Source: 66-474 sp035572335 (GTDB lineage: Bacteria > Pseudomonadota > Gammaproteobacteria > Xanthomonadales > Rhodanobacteraceae). Taken from it: a stretch of 18,191 nt of DNA. The stretch lies in assembly GCA_035572335.1 (NCBI GenBank), contig DATNAW010000134.1, positions 1 to 18,191 on the forward strand, given 5' to 3'. This document shows, piece after piece, positions 7,415 through 15,961 of the stretch. A model generated the notes under the pieces. It was not told where the DNA came from. It saw only the letters and a list, made by a program, of their open reading frames with translations, and did no database searches. Both the position numbers and the translations under genes were made by a program. Numbering within the stretch: position 1 is the first letter of the stretch; every line of letters starts with the position of its first letter.

Positions 7415-10240
7415 ATGAACTACATCCCGGGCCAACGCTGGGTTTCCGAGGCGGAACCCGAACTCGGGCTCGGGACGGTCCTGCGCTGCGACGAACGCGC
7501 GCTGCAGGTGCTGTTCGCCAAATCCGGCGTGGTGCGCAATTACGCGACGCAGGGTGCTCCGCTCGCGCGCGCGGCTTTCCGCGTGGGCCAGCGCATCGCC
7601 GGGCGCGGCGTCTCGTTCGTGGTCGAACGCATCGACCTGCGCGACGGTTTGTTGGTGTACTCCGGCGAAAAACGCGAACTCATCGAAGGCCAGCTCGACG
7701 ACGAGCAATCGCTGTCGCAGGCCGATGCGCGGCTGATGTCCGCGCGCGTGGACAAGCCGCACGTATACGAACTCCGCAAGCGGGCGCTGCTCGCGCGTGC
7801 AGCCGCGCGCGGCTCCGCGGCGTGGGGCATTCTTTCCGCGCGCATCGACCTGCTGCCGCACCAGTTGGGCGTGGTCGCCGCCTGCATGGAACGCGAGCAC
7901 CCGCGTGCGCTGCTGGCCGACGAGGCAGGCCTCGGCAAGACCGTCGAAGCCGGCATGCTGGTCGCGCGCATGCTGGCCACCGGCCGCGCCACGCGCGTGC
8001 TGGTCGTCCTGCCCGACGCGCTGCTGGTGCAATGGTTCGTCGAAATGCGCCGGCGTTTCCAGCTCGCCTTCGCGATCATCGACGAAGAGCGCTGCACCGC
8101 GACCGAGGCCGCCGATCCCGGGCACAATCCGTTCCTTGACGACCAGCTCGCGATCGTTTCGCTCGCGTGGCTGGCGCGCGAAGGCGCGAGGCGAGAACAG
8201 GCGCTCAGCGCGGGCTGGGACATGCTGGTCGTGGACGAGGCGCATCACCTGGAATGGACGCCCGAAAATCCGAGCCCCGAATACCGCGCAATCGAGGCTC
8301 TGGCCGCAGCGGCTCCCAGCGTGGTGTTGCTGACCGCGACGCCCGAACAACTCGGTCGCCGCGCGCACTTCGCGCGCCTGCGCCTGCTCGATCCGGCGCG
8401 CTTCAACGACCTCGACCGCTACCTCGCCGAAGCCGGCGACTACGCGGCGCTTTCCCCACTCGCCGAGCGCATCGCCGACGCGGCGCCGCTGGATGCGCGC
8501 GAACGCGAAGCACTTCGCGCACGCTTTCCGCATGACCCTGCATTGCACGTGCTGGTGGCCGCGTATCCCGAGCGCGCCGACGCATTGCTCACCGCGCTGA
8601 TCGACCGCCACGGCACCGGACGCGTGATGTACCGCAACCGCCGCGCCGCGGTGGGCGGCTTTCCCGAACGCGTGCTCGCGGCCGAAGTGACCGGTTTCGA
8701 CATGGGCGAATCCGAACGCGACCGCCTGCTCGCGGAATTCGAGGACGACATGCACGGCGCCGCGCCGCGCGCGTTCGACTACGGCGCCGATCCGCGGATC
8801 GCTTGGCTGGTGCAGCTGCTGGGCGCGCACCACGACGACAAGTTCCTGCTGATCGCCACCAGCCGCGCCAAGGTCGAGGCCATCGACGCCGCACTGCGCA
8901 CGCGCACTGGCGCCGCCCTCGCCAGCTTCCATTCCGACATGACGCTGCTGCAACGCGACCGCGCGGCGGCGTGGTTCGCGCAAGCCGATGGCGCGCGGTT
9001 GCTGCTGTGCTCGGAAATCGGTTCGGAAGGCCGCAATTTCCAGTTCGCGCACCGGCTGGTGTTGTGGGATTTGCCGCTCGATCCCGACCTGATCGAACAG
9101 CGCATCGGACGGCTCGACCGCATCGGCCAGCGGCATCCGGTCGTCCTGCACGTGCCGTCGATGCCGGGCAGCGCGCAGGAAGTGCTGCTGCGCTGGCACG
9201 CCGACGGCACGCGCGTGCTGCGCGAGTGTCCGGCGGACGGGCGCGAACTGCTGCGCCGATTCGGTGCGGAGGTCGTGCGCATTGCGCGCGCGCACGCGGC
9301 CACGGACGAAGCGGACGATCCCGAACTCGATGCGCTGGTCGCCGCGACGGCAAGCGCACACGCCGAACTTTCCGAAGCGATCCGCGCTGGCCGCGACCGC
9401 CTGCTGGAACTGGCGACGCGACATGCCGGCGGCGCATCGCTGCTCGCCGCGATGCGCGAAGCCGACGGCGATGAATCGGCCCACGCGTTGACGCAGGAAT
9501 GCTTCGAACCGTTCGGCGTGCACGCCGAGGACCTCGGCGACGGCAGCATCGTGCTTGACCCGGAATTCCTTTCCACCGATGCGCTGGCCGGGTTCACCGA
9601 GGGTCCGCGCCGCGTCACCTTCGATCGTGCACTGGCGCTCGCGCGCGAGGAACTCGACCTGCTGCGCATGGATCATCCACTGGTCGCGGGCGCGTTCGAT
9701 CTGCTGCTGACCGGCGAACCCGGCAACGCCGCGTTGCTGGTGGATGCTGCCCTGCCCGCGCGCAGCGTGGTACTGGAAGCCGTGTACGTGGTTGAATGCG
9801 TCGCGGACGTGAAGCTCGACACCCAGCGGCACCTGCCGCCGACGCCGCTCGCGGTCTGCGTCGATTCGCGCCTGGCCGCGCGCGATTACACGCCATCCGC
9901 CGCTTCACTTGCGCGCGCGCGCGAACGCGCGCTGGACATCTCGCGCTACCGCCGCTATCTCGCGCAACTGGTGCCGCCGATGCTGGAAAAAGCGGATGTC
10001 CTGGCCGCCGAGCGCGCGCTCGACATCATCGGCGCAGCCGTCGCGCAGGCACGCACCGCGCTCGACGCGCGCGTGCAGCGCCTGCAGGCGCTGGCCGCAA
10101 TCAATGCGTCGGTTTCCGCGGAAGAAATCGCGAGCGCGGAAACGGCACGCGACACAACCCTGGCCGCATTGGCGAAGGCACGCCCGCGCCTCGATGCCGT
10201 GCGGATGGCGGTGAGCCCGGATTTCCTGGCGTTGCGGTGA
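7415..10240 (+). CDS. rapA: RNA polymerase-associated protein RapA (Swi2/Snf2 ATPase)
   Basis: RapA binds RNA polymerase and uses ATP to recycle it from stalled post-termination complexes. The 941 residues compare with 968 in E. coli. The N-terminal part (YIPGQRWVSEAEPELGLG, to about residue 110) matches the Tudor/SH3-like NTD. The Snf2 core shows Walker A DEAGLGKT (169-176), Walker B DEAHH (274-278), motif III LLTATP, and a helicase C lobe with the arginine finger motif QRIGRLDRIGQ (562-572). The C-terminus has a helical coiled-coil segment rich in Ala/Arg (about 850-930), with the AINA...LDAVR pattern seen at the end of E. coli RapA. The ATG at 7415 places YIPGQRW at the N-terminus as in the family; no strong Shine-Dalgarno sequence precedes it. 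It is probably its own transcription unit. Confidence 0.96.
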   Translation: MNYIPGQRWVSEAEPELGLGTVLRCDERALQVLFAKSGVVRNYATQGAPLARAAFRVGQRIAGRGVSFVVERIDLRDGLLVYSGEKRELIEGQLDDEQSLSQADARLMSARVDKPHVYELRKRALLARAAARGSAAWGILSARIDLLPHQLGVVAACMEREHPRALLADEAGLGKTVEAGMLVARMLATGRATRVLVVLPDALLVQWFVEMRRRFQLAFAIIDEERCTATEAADPGHNPFLDDQLAIVSLAWLAREGARREQALSAGWDMLVVDEAHHLEWTPENPSPEYRAIEALAAAAPSVVLLTATPEQLGRRAHFARLRLLDPARFNDLDRYLAEAGDYAALSPLAERIADAAPLDAREREALRARFPHDPALHVLVAAYPERADALLTALIDRHGTGRVMYRNRRAAVGGFPERVLAAEVTGFDMGESERDRLLAEFEDDMHGAAPRAFDYGADPRIAWLVQLLGAHHDDKFLLIATSRAKVEAIDAALRTRTGAALASFHSDMTLLQRDRAAAWFAQADGARLLLCSEIGSEGRNFQFAHRLVLWDLPLDPDLIEQRIGRLDRIGQRHPVVLHVPSMPGSAQEVLLRWHADGTRVLRECPADGRELLRRFGAEVVRIARAHAATDEADDPELDALVAATASAHAELSEAIRAGRDRLLELATRHAGGASLLAAMREADGDESAHALTQECFEPFGVHAEDLGDGSIVLDPEFLSTDALAGFTEGPRRVTFDRALALAREELDLLRMDHPLVAGAFDLLLTGEPGNAALLVDAALPARSVVLEAVYVVECVADVKLDTQRHLPPTPLAVCVDSRLAARDYTPSAASLARARERALDISRYRRYLAQLVPPMLEKADVLAAERALDIIGAAVAQARTALDARVQRLQALAAINASVSAEEIASAETARDTTLAALAKARPRLDAVRMAVSPDFLALR

Positions 10241-10336
10241 GATCTTCTCCACCGGCCCGACGGCGGGACCCGATCGGGTGTACCTTGCGCGCTGGCGATC
10301 CAACCTCAAACCATTGTCGAAGAGAGGGTAACAACC

Positions 10337-10624
10337 GTGTCTCTACGCTTTGCAATTTGCCTGGGGGCCGTTGCGCTGGCCGGATGCGGAACAACCTCGT
10401 TCGTCATGCCTGCGCATGACGGAGCGTTCTGGGTCACGGGTTCGTCCGCGCATCTGAGCGGCGCCGAGGAGAAGGCCAAGCTTGTCGAGCAAGCCGACGC
10501 GTATTGCAAGCACCGCGACAAATCGGCCGTCGTGATCGCTTCCAATGAAAACGATGCCACCGCCGGCACGCTCGCCGCACCCGGCAAGCTGGCCCGCGCG
10601 ACCGTGCAATTCCGCTGCGAGTGA
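10337..10624 (+). CDS. Small lipoprotein of unknown function
   Basis: This 95-residue protein starts with a short type II signal peptide whose lipobox ALAGC places the lipidated cysteine at residue 17. The mature part (about 79 residues) has two further cysteines, in ADAYCKHRDK and in the C-terminal QFRCE, which could form a disulfide in the periplasm. The start is a GTG preceded by AGAGGG about 8 nt upstream, a convincing ribosome binding site. I do not recognise the family, though the DAYCxxRDK...F.C layout resembles small lipoproteins annotated as hypothetical in proteobacteria. It lies 96 nt after rapA, and I see no terminator between them. Confidence 0.75.
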   Translation: MSLRFAICLGAVALAGCGTTSFVMPAHDGAFWVTGSSAHLSGAEEKAKLVEQADAYCKHRDKSAVVIASNENDATAGTLAAPGKLARATVQFRCE

Positions 10625-10704
10625 GGCAAGGTTCCGATCCGGATTCGCATCGGACGGGGTAGGGCTGCAACGGCTTGCCGAACGAGAGCCGCCGTCTCGC
10701 GCGC

Positions 10705-11586
10705 TCACTCGATATTCCAGTCGAGCGTTCCGCTGACGACGGTGTGCGTACGGCCGCCGACCCAGATGTCGCCGCCTTCGATGCGGATGATGAGTTCCGC
10801 GTCGTGGCCGACTTCGCGTCCCTGGCTCACGACATAGCCGCACGCGAATGGTCCCGCGGGCTCCGCGTTCGCGAGCCAAGCCGCGACCAGACCGTTCGCT
10901 GCACCGGATGCCGGGTCTTCGGTAATGCCGACACCCGCAGGGAAAGCGCGCACGGCCAGTTCGGGAACGGCTGACGTCCGGCGCGCGAAGACACACAGAC
11001 CCAGGCTGTCGGTGGCGCGTGCGAGCGCGCCGATCGCGGCATGATCGGGATTCCATGCGCGCAACGTTGCTTCGTCCGCGATTTCCGCCAGCCACCACTT
11101 GCGTCCGCCCTCGACCAATGCGGGAGGCAAGCGGCCAAGGGAGACGCCCTGCAAGGTCGCCGCCAGCAACGGATGCGCATCGAGCCCGGTGCCGATGATC
11201 CGTTCCGGCGGCGGCCGAAGCAACAGGCGACGCGGGGCGCCCTCGCCCTCCACGCGCACCGGCAACACGCCCGCACCGCACTCCTGCCATAGCAGGCCGT
11301 TCCGCGGCTGCGCCAACCCGCATTCAAGCACCGCGTGGGCGCTGCCGACGCTGGGGTGACTGGCGAATGCGATTTCCTGACTGGGCGTGAAGATGCGCAC
11401 GCGATAACCGGCTTCTGGCTGCGTCGGCGCGAGCACGAACGTGGTTTCCACGAGGTTGTTCCAGCGCGCGAAGCGCTGCATCGCGGCGCTGCTCCATTGC
11501 GCGGCGTCGAGCACCACGCCGAGGTGGTTGCCGCCGCCAGGGCTGGCCGGGAACACATCCAGATGCAGATAGCGCACGCGTGCCAC
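10705..11586 (-). CDS. PhzF family isomerase-like protein
   Basis: This is a PhzF superfamily protein with the diaminopimelate epimerase-like double fold; the 293 residues match the family. Seen in sequence are the N-terminal DVFPASPGGGNHLGVV (usually DVFt..p..GNpl.V), the acid E47 in NNLVETTFV at the position of the PhzF catalytic glutamate, FTPSQEIAFASHPSVG, and EDPASGAANG near residue 230. The usual GHPT motif reads SHPS here. Characterised PhzF isomerises a phenazine precursor, but most family members lie outside phenazine clusters, and there are no phz genes in this window, so the substrate is unknown. The start is a GTG with GGGA upstream. It lies 85 nt downstream of the thioesterase gene and is the last gene in the minus-strand run. 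Confidence 0.88.
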   Translation of the reverse strand: MARVRYLHLDVFPASPGGGNHLGVVLDAAQWSSAAMQRFARWNNLVETTFVLAPTQPEAGYRVRIFTPSQEIAFASHPSVGSAHAVLECGLAQPRNGLLWQECGAGVLPVRVEGEGAPRRLLLRPPPERIIGTGLDAHPLLAATLQGVSLGRLPPALVEGGRKWWLAEIADEATLRAWNPDHAAIGALARATDSLGLCVFARRTSAVPELAVRAFPAGVGITEDPASGAANGLVAAWLANAEPAGPFACGYVVSQGREVGHDAELIIRIEGGDIWVGGRTHTVVSGTLDWNIE

Positions 11587-11671
11587 GACGATTCCCGTTC
11601 GAGAAAATGCTGCGATGTTAGTGATGCCGACCGACGATTGCCCGACCCGGAGAATGCAGGCCTTCGCGCCG

Positions 11672-12490
11672 TCATCTATTCCCGACGCGTACCGTCAGGC
11701 TTTGCGCGGCGGTGCCGACCGGCCCGTGGATGTCGCTCAGGACGGAGAACGTTTCTCCGAGCCCCGTCGGGCCGAAGTTGACGCGTGTATCCAGGCCTAC
11801 CCACCCCGCTTGCGGCTGGCGAAAGAAGTGCACCGTGAGGTCCACGTTGGCGAAGAACACGCTGCCCGGGCGCTCGCGGACGACCAGTCCATTGGCGGTA
11901 TCGATGAGCTTCAGGAAACCCGCGACGGGTGGATCGGGTTCTCCGTCCACGAGTGGACAGCGGGTGCGCAGCCAACTGCGGCCGCGGCCCGGCCGGGCAT
12001 CTGCGTCCTGGCGCGCCTCCAGCGAATCGATGTAACCGCCCTCCCAGATCGATGAAAACGCCAGCGGACGCATGGCATCGGGCGGCGGCATCGGCGCCCA
12101 TTCGACGCCTTGCACGCTCGTCGTGTCCGTGGCCACGAGGCGCCAGACGCGTGCACGGATGCTGGTCACGTCACCATGCCGCATGCTGGCTTCGAGCAGT
12201 TCGATGGTCTTGCCGGGCCGCACCACGTCGACATCGATGGTGAATTCGCCGGAGTGGATCACCCCCAGCACGTCGAACGACGCACGCGACACCAGTTTGT
12301 CGCTGGGAAGACGGCGTTCGATCTCCGCCAGCACCAGACCGGAAGCTGGAGCCAGATGTTGTTCGCCGGGTTGCCAGGCGCCCTGGGAATGCAGGGTGGA
12401 AATGAAACTGCGCTCGCCCGCGCGAACATAGAACGCTTCGGGGTACGCCTCGCCGGCGTGGCCGAGATGGCGGTTCGTGGCGACAGGCAT
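11672..12490 (-). CDS. TesB-like acyl-CoA thioesterase family protein (double hotdog)
   Basis: At 272 residues this has the size of a tandem-hotdog thioesterase (PF13622/TesB-like). The N-terminal half shows a QGAWQPGEQHLAPASGL region, followed by a strand pair ending in a VVRPGKTIELLEASM motif typical of the hotdog sheet. The C-terminal half carries ANVDLTVHFFRQP, then GWVGLDTRVNFGPTGLGETFSVLSDIHGPVGTAAQSLTVR, the recurrent end of this family. It would hydrolyse acyl-CoA esters, with chain preference unknown. The ATG is only 24 nt after the secF stop, so cotranscription with secDF is likely. No strong ribosome binding site is visible, in keeping with coupling. Confidence 0.78.
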   Translation of the reverse strand: MPVATNRHLGHAGEAYPEAFYVRAGERSFISTLHSQGAWQPGEQHLAPASGLVLAEIERRLPSDKLVSRASFDVLGVIHSGEFTIDVDVVRPGKTIELLEASMRHGDVTSIRARVWRLVATDTTSVQGVEWAPMPPPDAMRPLAFSSIWEGGYIDSLEARQDADARPGRGRSWLRTRCPLVDGEPDPPVAGFLKLIDTANGLVVRERPGSVFFANVDLTVHFFRQPQAGWVGLDTRVNFGPTGLGETFSVLSDIHGPVGTAAQSLTVRVGNR

Positions 12491-12514
12491 CGGCGCAGTC
12501 CAGCGCGGCCGCGC

Positions 12515-13474
12515 TTACGGACGCCGTGCGAGCTCGGGATTCTCGCGCGTCACCGGCATCAGGTCCTTCTTCGAGACGCCCAGCCACAGCAGCATTGGAC
12601 TGGCGAAGAAGATCGACGAGAGCGTGCCGACCAGGATGCCGATCAGCATGGTGATCGCGAAACCGTGCACGGCGGGACCGCCGAACAACCCGAGCGAGGC
12701 CATCGTGATCGCGGTGAACACCGAGGTGATGATGGTTCGCGACAGCGTATTGTTGATCGCGCGGTTGAGGATCTGCGGCGTGTCGGCCTTGCGCGTCAGG
12801 CGGAACAGTTCGCGCACGCGGTCGAACACCACGACCTTGTCGTTGATCGAGTAACCGATGACGGCCAGCACGGCCGCGAGCACCGTCATGTCGAATTCGC
12901 GCTGCACCAGCGCGATGATGCCCAGCGTGATCACGGTGTCGTGGAATTCACTGGCGACCGCGGCGAACGCGAAGCGTTTTTCGAAGCGCACGCCCAGGTA
13001 AACCGTGATGCCCAGGATCACCACGATCGCCGCATAGATGCCGCTGGTCTTCAGTTCCTGCCCGACTTCGGGGCCGACGAAATCCGGCGGCTGCGCAAGC
13101 TTCACGCCCGGATGCCCGGCTGCCAGCGCGGCCAGCACCTGCTTGGACACCGCGGTCGCCACCTTGTCGGGGCTTTCCTTGGCATCGGCTTTCGGCGGCT
13201 GCAGGCGGATCGAGATTTCGCGGGTACCGCCCAGGCTCTGCACCACTGCATGCTCGTACCCGGCCTTCTCCAGCGAGGCGCGCACGTCGCCCACGTCGAT
13301 CGGCTGCTCGTAATTCACCTGGATCAGGATGCCGCCGGTGAAATCGAGGCCGTAGTTCAGCCCCTTCACGGCGACGGCCCAGATCGATACCAGGATCAGG
13401 ATCGTCGAAATGACGATGCTGACCTTGCGCATGCCGAGGAAGTCGATGTTCAGGTCGCGGTGGAAAAGTTCCAT
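12515..13474 (-). CDS. secF: Protein translocase subunit SecF
   Basis: SecF is an inner-membrane subunit of the SecDF complex that uses the proton gradient to pull translocating proteins into the periplasm. The 319 residues have TM1 near 17-37, followed by the GLDFTGG motif, a periplasmic P4 domain (about 50-130), and five further membrane helices. In the TM4 region GYSINDKVVVFDRVRE carries D212, corresponding to the functional aspartate of E. coli SecF (D213). SEFHDTVITLG is the SecF counterpart of the family's HDV..TLG motif. NTLSRTIITS and LFGGPAVHGFAITMLIG complete the set. It starts 49 nt after the secD stop. Confidence 0.97.
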   Translation of the reverse strand: MELFHRDLNIDFLGMRKVSIVISTILILVSIWAVAVKGLNYGLDFTGGILIQVNYEQPIDVGDVRASLEKAGYEHAVVQSLGGTREISIRLQPPKADAKESPDKVATAVSKQVLAALAAGHPGVKLAQPPDFVGPEVGQELKTSGIYAAIVVILGITVYLGVRFEKRFAFAAVASEFHDTVITLGIIALVQREFDMTVLAAVLAVIGYSINDKVVVFDRVRELFRLTRKADTPQILNRAINNTLSRTIITSVFTAITMASLGLFGGPAVHGFAITMLIGILVGTLSSIFFASPMLLWLGVSKKDLMPVTRENPELARRP

Positions 13475-13523
13475 GGGTCTTCGCTAAATGTGGCTGGCGA
13501 GGGTTTGCGTGACGGACGAGCCA

Positions 13524-15386
13524 TCACACCCAGAGCGTCTTGAGCTTGCGTTTGCGGCCGCCATGGATCAACGCGGTGATCGCGTGGGTCATGGTTACCG
13601 ACGTGAACAGGGAGGTCAGGATGCCGATGCCGAGCGTGATGCCGAAGCCCTTGATCGCGCCGGCACCCACCGTCACCAGGCCCAGTGCCGCGAGCAAGTG
13701 GGTGACGTTGGCATCGAGGATCACCGACCAGGCCTTTTCGTAACCGGCGCGGATCGACGCGAGCGGCGTCGATCCGTGGTGCAGTTCTTCGCGGATGCGT
13801 TCGCAGATCAGCACGTTCGCATCGATCGACATGCCGAGCGTCAGCACGATACCGGCGATGCCCGGCATCGTCAGCGTCACGCCGACCGCGGACATCACCG
13901 CGATCAGGATCAGCAGGTTAAAGGTCAGCGCGACGTCGGCGACGAGGCCGAACAGACGGTAGTAGAACGCAGCCGCGATCAGCACCAGCACGAGGCCCAG
14001 GATCACCGCGCGTTCGCCCTTCCGGATATTGTCCTGGCCCAGGCTCGGACCGATCACGCGTTCTTCGACGATCTGCATGGGCGCTGCCAGCGAACCCGAA
14101 CGCAGCATCAGGGACAGCGTCTGCGCTTCCTGCTGCGAGAGGCCGGTGGTCTGGAACTTCTTGCCGAACACGCCCTGGATCACGGCGTCGTTGAGCACGG
14201 TCTCGGTGGTCTTGGAGGTGTGGACTTCCTTGCCATCCACCATCTTCACTTCGGGCGTCTGCTCGATGTACACCACGCCCATGCGCTTGCCGACGTTGCT
14301 GGTGGTGAAGTCCAGCATCTTGCGCGCGCCGGCGGAGTTGAGCGTCACGTTGACGTCGGGCATGCCGGTCTGCTGGTCGTAGCCCTGCGAGGCATCGACC
14401 AGTTCGTCGCCGCTGACGATGATGCGCTTCTTCAGCACCACCGGACGGCCGTCCTTCATGTAATACAGGCGATCGTCGGGCGGCACGTTGCCGGTACGCG
14501 CGGCTTCCTGCGCGTTCACGCTTTCGTCCTCGGCGTGGTATTCCAGTGTCGCCACAGCACCGAGCACGCGCTTGGCTTCGGCGGTGTCCTGCACGCCCGG
14601 CAGTTCCACCACGATGCGCGATTCGCCCTGCTGCTGGATCAACGGTTCGGACACGCCGAGTTCGTTGACGCGGTTGCGCAGCGTGGTGACGTTCTGGGTA
14701 ATGGTGGTTTGCGCGAGTTTCTGCAGCACGTCCGGCTTGATCGTGGCCAGCAGCGCGTAGCCACCGCCCGGCGTGCGGCTGTCGGAAAGATTGAGGTCGG
14801 TCGTATCCGTGGTGATCGCACTGGTCGCCTTGTCACGGTCATCGGAAGTCTTGAACACCGCCTGCACGCCGTCGCCGCTCTGCGAAACCACGTCGTACGG
14901 AATCTGCTTCTGGCGCAGCAGCGAGCGGATGTCGTCGAGGTAACGCTGCTGCTGTTTCTTCAGCACCGCATCCTGGTCGACTGCCATCAGGAAGTGCACG
15001 CCGCCCTGCAGGTCGAGGCCCAGCGGCATCGCGCGGCCGCCGATGGCCTGCAGCCAGTGCGGCACCGTGGTCGCGAGGTTCAGCGCCACCGTGTAGTTGT
15101 CGCCCAGCGCAAGGCGCAGCGTGTCGGAACCCTGCAGCTGCACTTCGGTGTTGGTGAAGCGCACCAGCATGCGGTCCTTGCCGACGGTGATGTCCTCGTA
15201 CGGGATCCTGGCCTTGTCGAGATCGGCGGCCACCTGCTTCTGCAGCGTGGCGTCGATCCGGGCGTCGTGGTTCGGCGATATCTGCACGGCCGGCTGCGGG
15301 CGGAACGCGTTGGGCGCGGCGTACAGCAGGCCGAGCACCATCGCGATGCCGACCAGCCAGTATTTCCAGCGGGGAAAGTCGATCAT
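13524..15386 (-). CDS. secD: Protein translocase subunit SecD
   Basis: SecD is the larger partner of SecF. It is 620 residues (E. coli 615). TM1 lies at about 9-27. A large periplasmic P1 domain follows, with GLDLQGGVHFLMAVD, VTTLRNRVNELGVSEP and SRIVVELPGVQD as recognisable SecD blocks. Five helices lie in the C-terminal part (about 460-610). GMSIDANVLICERIREE contains D522, equivalent to the proton-relay aspartate D519 of E. coli SecD. The C-terminus is strongly basic (GGRKRKLKTLWV), as expected on the cytoplasmic side. The start lies 46 nt after yajC. No clear Shine-Dalgarno sequence precedes the ATG. The order yajC-secD-secF is the standard one. Confidence 0.98.
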   Translation of the reverse strand: MIDFPRWKYWLVGIAMVLGLLYAAPNAFRPQPAVQISPNHDARIDATLQKQVAADLDKARIPYEDITVGKDRMLVRFTNTEVQLQGSDTLRLALGDNYTVALNLATTVPHWLQAIGGRAMPLGLDLQGGVHFLMAVDQDAVLKKQQQRYLDDIRSLLRQKQIPYDVVSQSGDGVQAVFKTSDDRDKATSAITTDTTDLNLSDSRTPGGGYALLATIKPDVLQKLAQTTITQNVTTLRNRVNELGVSEPLIQQQGESRIVVELPGVQDTAEAKRVLGAVATLEYHAEDESVNAQEAARTGNVPPDDRLYYMKDGRPVVLKKRIIVSGDELVDASQGYDQQTGMPDVNVTLNSAGARKMLDFTTSNVGKRMGVVYIEQTPEVKMVDGKEVHTSKTTETVLNDAVIQGVFGKKFQTTGLSQQEAQTLSLMLRSGSLAAPMQIVEERVIGPSLGQDNIRKGERAVILGLVLVLIAAAFYYRLFGLVADVALTFNLLILIAVMSAVGVTLTMPGIAGIVLTLGMSIDANVLICERIREELHHGSTPLASIRAGYEKAWSVILDANVTHLLAALGLVTVGAGAIKGFGITLGIGILTSLFTSVTMTHAITALIHGGRKRKLKTLWV

Positions 15387-15432
15387 GGGTACGGGATGCT
15401 GCGTTATGCGCGAAGGTGGAGGGCCACGGGGC

Positions 15433-15786
15433 TCAGGACGACTTGATCGTGCCCTTGGGCACGACGGTCGCGACGGCGCCCTTCTGCACCCGGATCTGCA
15501 CGTTGTCGGCGATTTCGAGGGTGAGGAAATGTTCGCCGACGTTTTCCACGCGGCCCAGGATGCCGGCGGCGATCACCTCGTCGCCCTTGGCCAGGTCGGC
15601 GATCATCTTGCGCTGTTCCTTCTGGCGCTTCGATTGCGGGCGGATGAAGAAGAAATAGAACGCCGCGATCACCACCACGTAAATGAGGATGATCGGCGAA
15701 TCGAAGAAGCTGCCGGGCGTGGCTGGCGCGCTCGAACTTGCCTGCGCGGCCGGCGCCGCGGCGGCGGCGATGATCGTTGACAACAT
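15433..15786 (-). CDS. yajC: Preprotein translocase subunit YajC
   Basis: YajC is a small inner-membrane protein that copurifies with SecDF. It is 117 residues. A short Ala-rich N-terminal stretch is followed by one membrane helix (about residues 31-48, ILIYVVVIAAFYFFFIRPQ) and a basic cytoplasmic part with RPQSKRQKEQRKMIADLAKGDEV, the family hallmark. Then comes a small beta domain (TLEIADNVQIRVQKGAV). The open frame extends to 16023, but the extra 79 residues have no family similarity and would overlap the divergent asparaginase gene. The internal ATG at 15786 gives a normal-length YajC. Only a weak GAGAG lies upstream. It is the first gene of the sec run. Confidence 0.97.
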   Translation of the reverse strand: MLSTIIAAAAAPAAQASSSAPATPGSFFDSPIILIYVVVIAAFYFFFIRPQSKRQKEQRKMIADLAKGDEVIAAGILGRVENVGEHFLTLEIADNVQIRVQKGAVATVVPKGTIKSS

Positions 15787-15843
15787 GCGGGACTCTCGGT
15801 TGCGGGGCGGCCGCAAGGCGGCTTTCTGCCCAAAAGACGGCGG

Positions 15844-15852
15844 ATTATGCCA
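15844..15852 (-). promoter_or_regulatory. Extended -10 promoter element upstream of yajC-secDF
   Basis: The minus strand reads TGGCATAAT, that is, the extended -10 dinucleotide TG, one base, then CATAAT (five of six consensus). It lies 57 nt before the yajC ATG, and no good -35 is visible at 17 nt. This placement fits a start site near 15837. Confidence 0.45.
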
Positions 15853-15900
15853 TGCACGGGCCGCCAGCGCATGCCGGCGGGGGGCGACATCGGAGCGGCA

Positions 15901-15929
15901 ATGACGAAGCTGAGACACGCTGCAATAAT
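15901..15929 (+). promoter_or_regulatory. Promoter upstream of the asparaginase-like gene
   Basis: ATGACG (15901-15906, four of six for -35) is followed after 17 nt by AATAAT (15924-15929), itself preceded by TG at the extended -10 position (15921-15922). The start site would be near 15936, about 26 nt before the ATG. Confidence 0.5.
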
Positions 15930-15961
15930 TCAAGGTTCCACCCGCCCGAGGATACGCCGCG

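Noticed and set aside
7394..9832. An 812-residue open frame antisense to rapA
   Set aside because: No recognisable motif, and it is fully covered by the intact RapA reading frame. Composition is typical of a GC-driven shadow frame.
10241..10336. A short palindrome ACCCGATCGGGT after rapA
   Set aside because: No T-run follows and the stem would have too small a loop; probably chance in GC-rich sequence.
10625..10704. A possible bidirectional terminator between the small lipoprotein and the PhzF-like gene
   Set aside because: The inverted repeat TCCGAT/ATCGGA (10633-10654) has only six pairs with a ten-base loop, and no T-run follows on either strand. Not supported as a terminator.
13488..15446. 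A 652-residue plus-strand frame over secD
   Set aside because: His/Arg/Val-rich, no domain, and exactly opposite a canonical SecD. Treated as a shadow.
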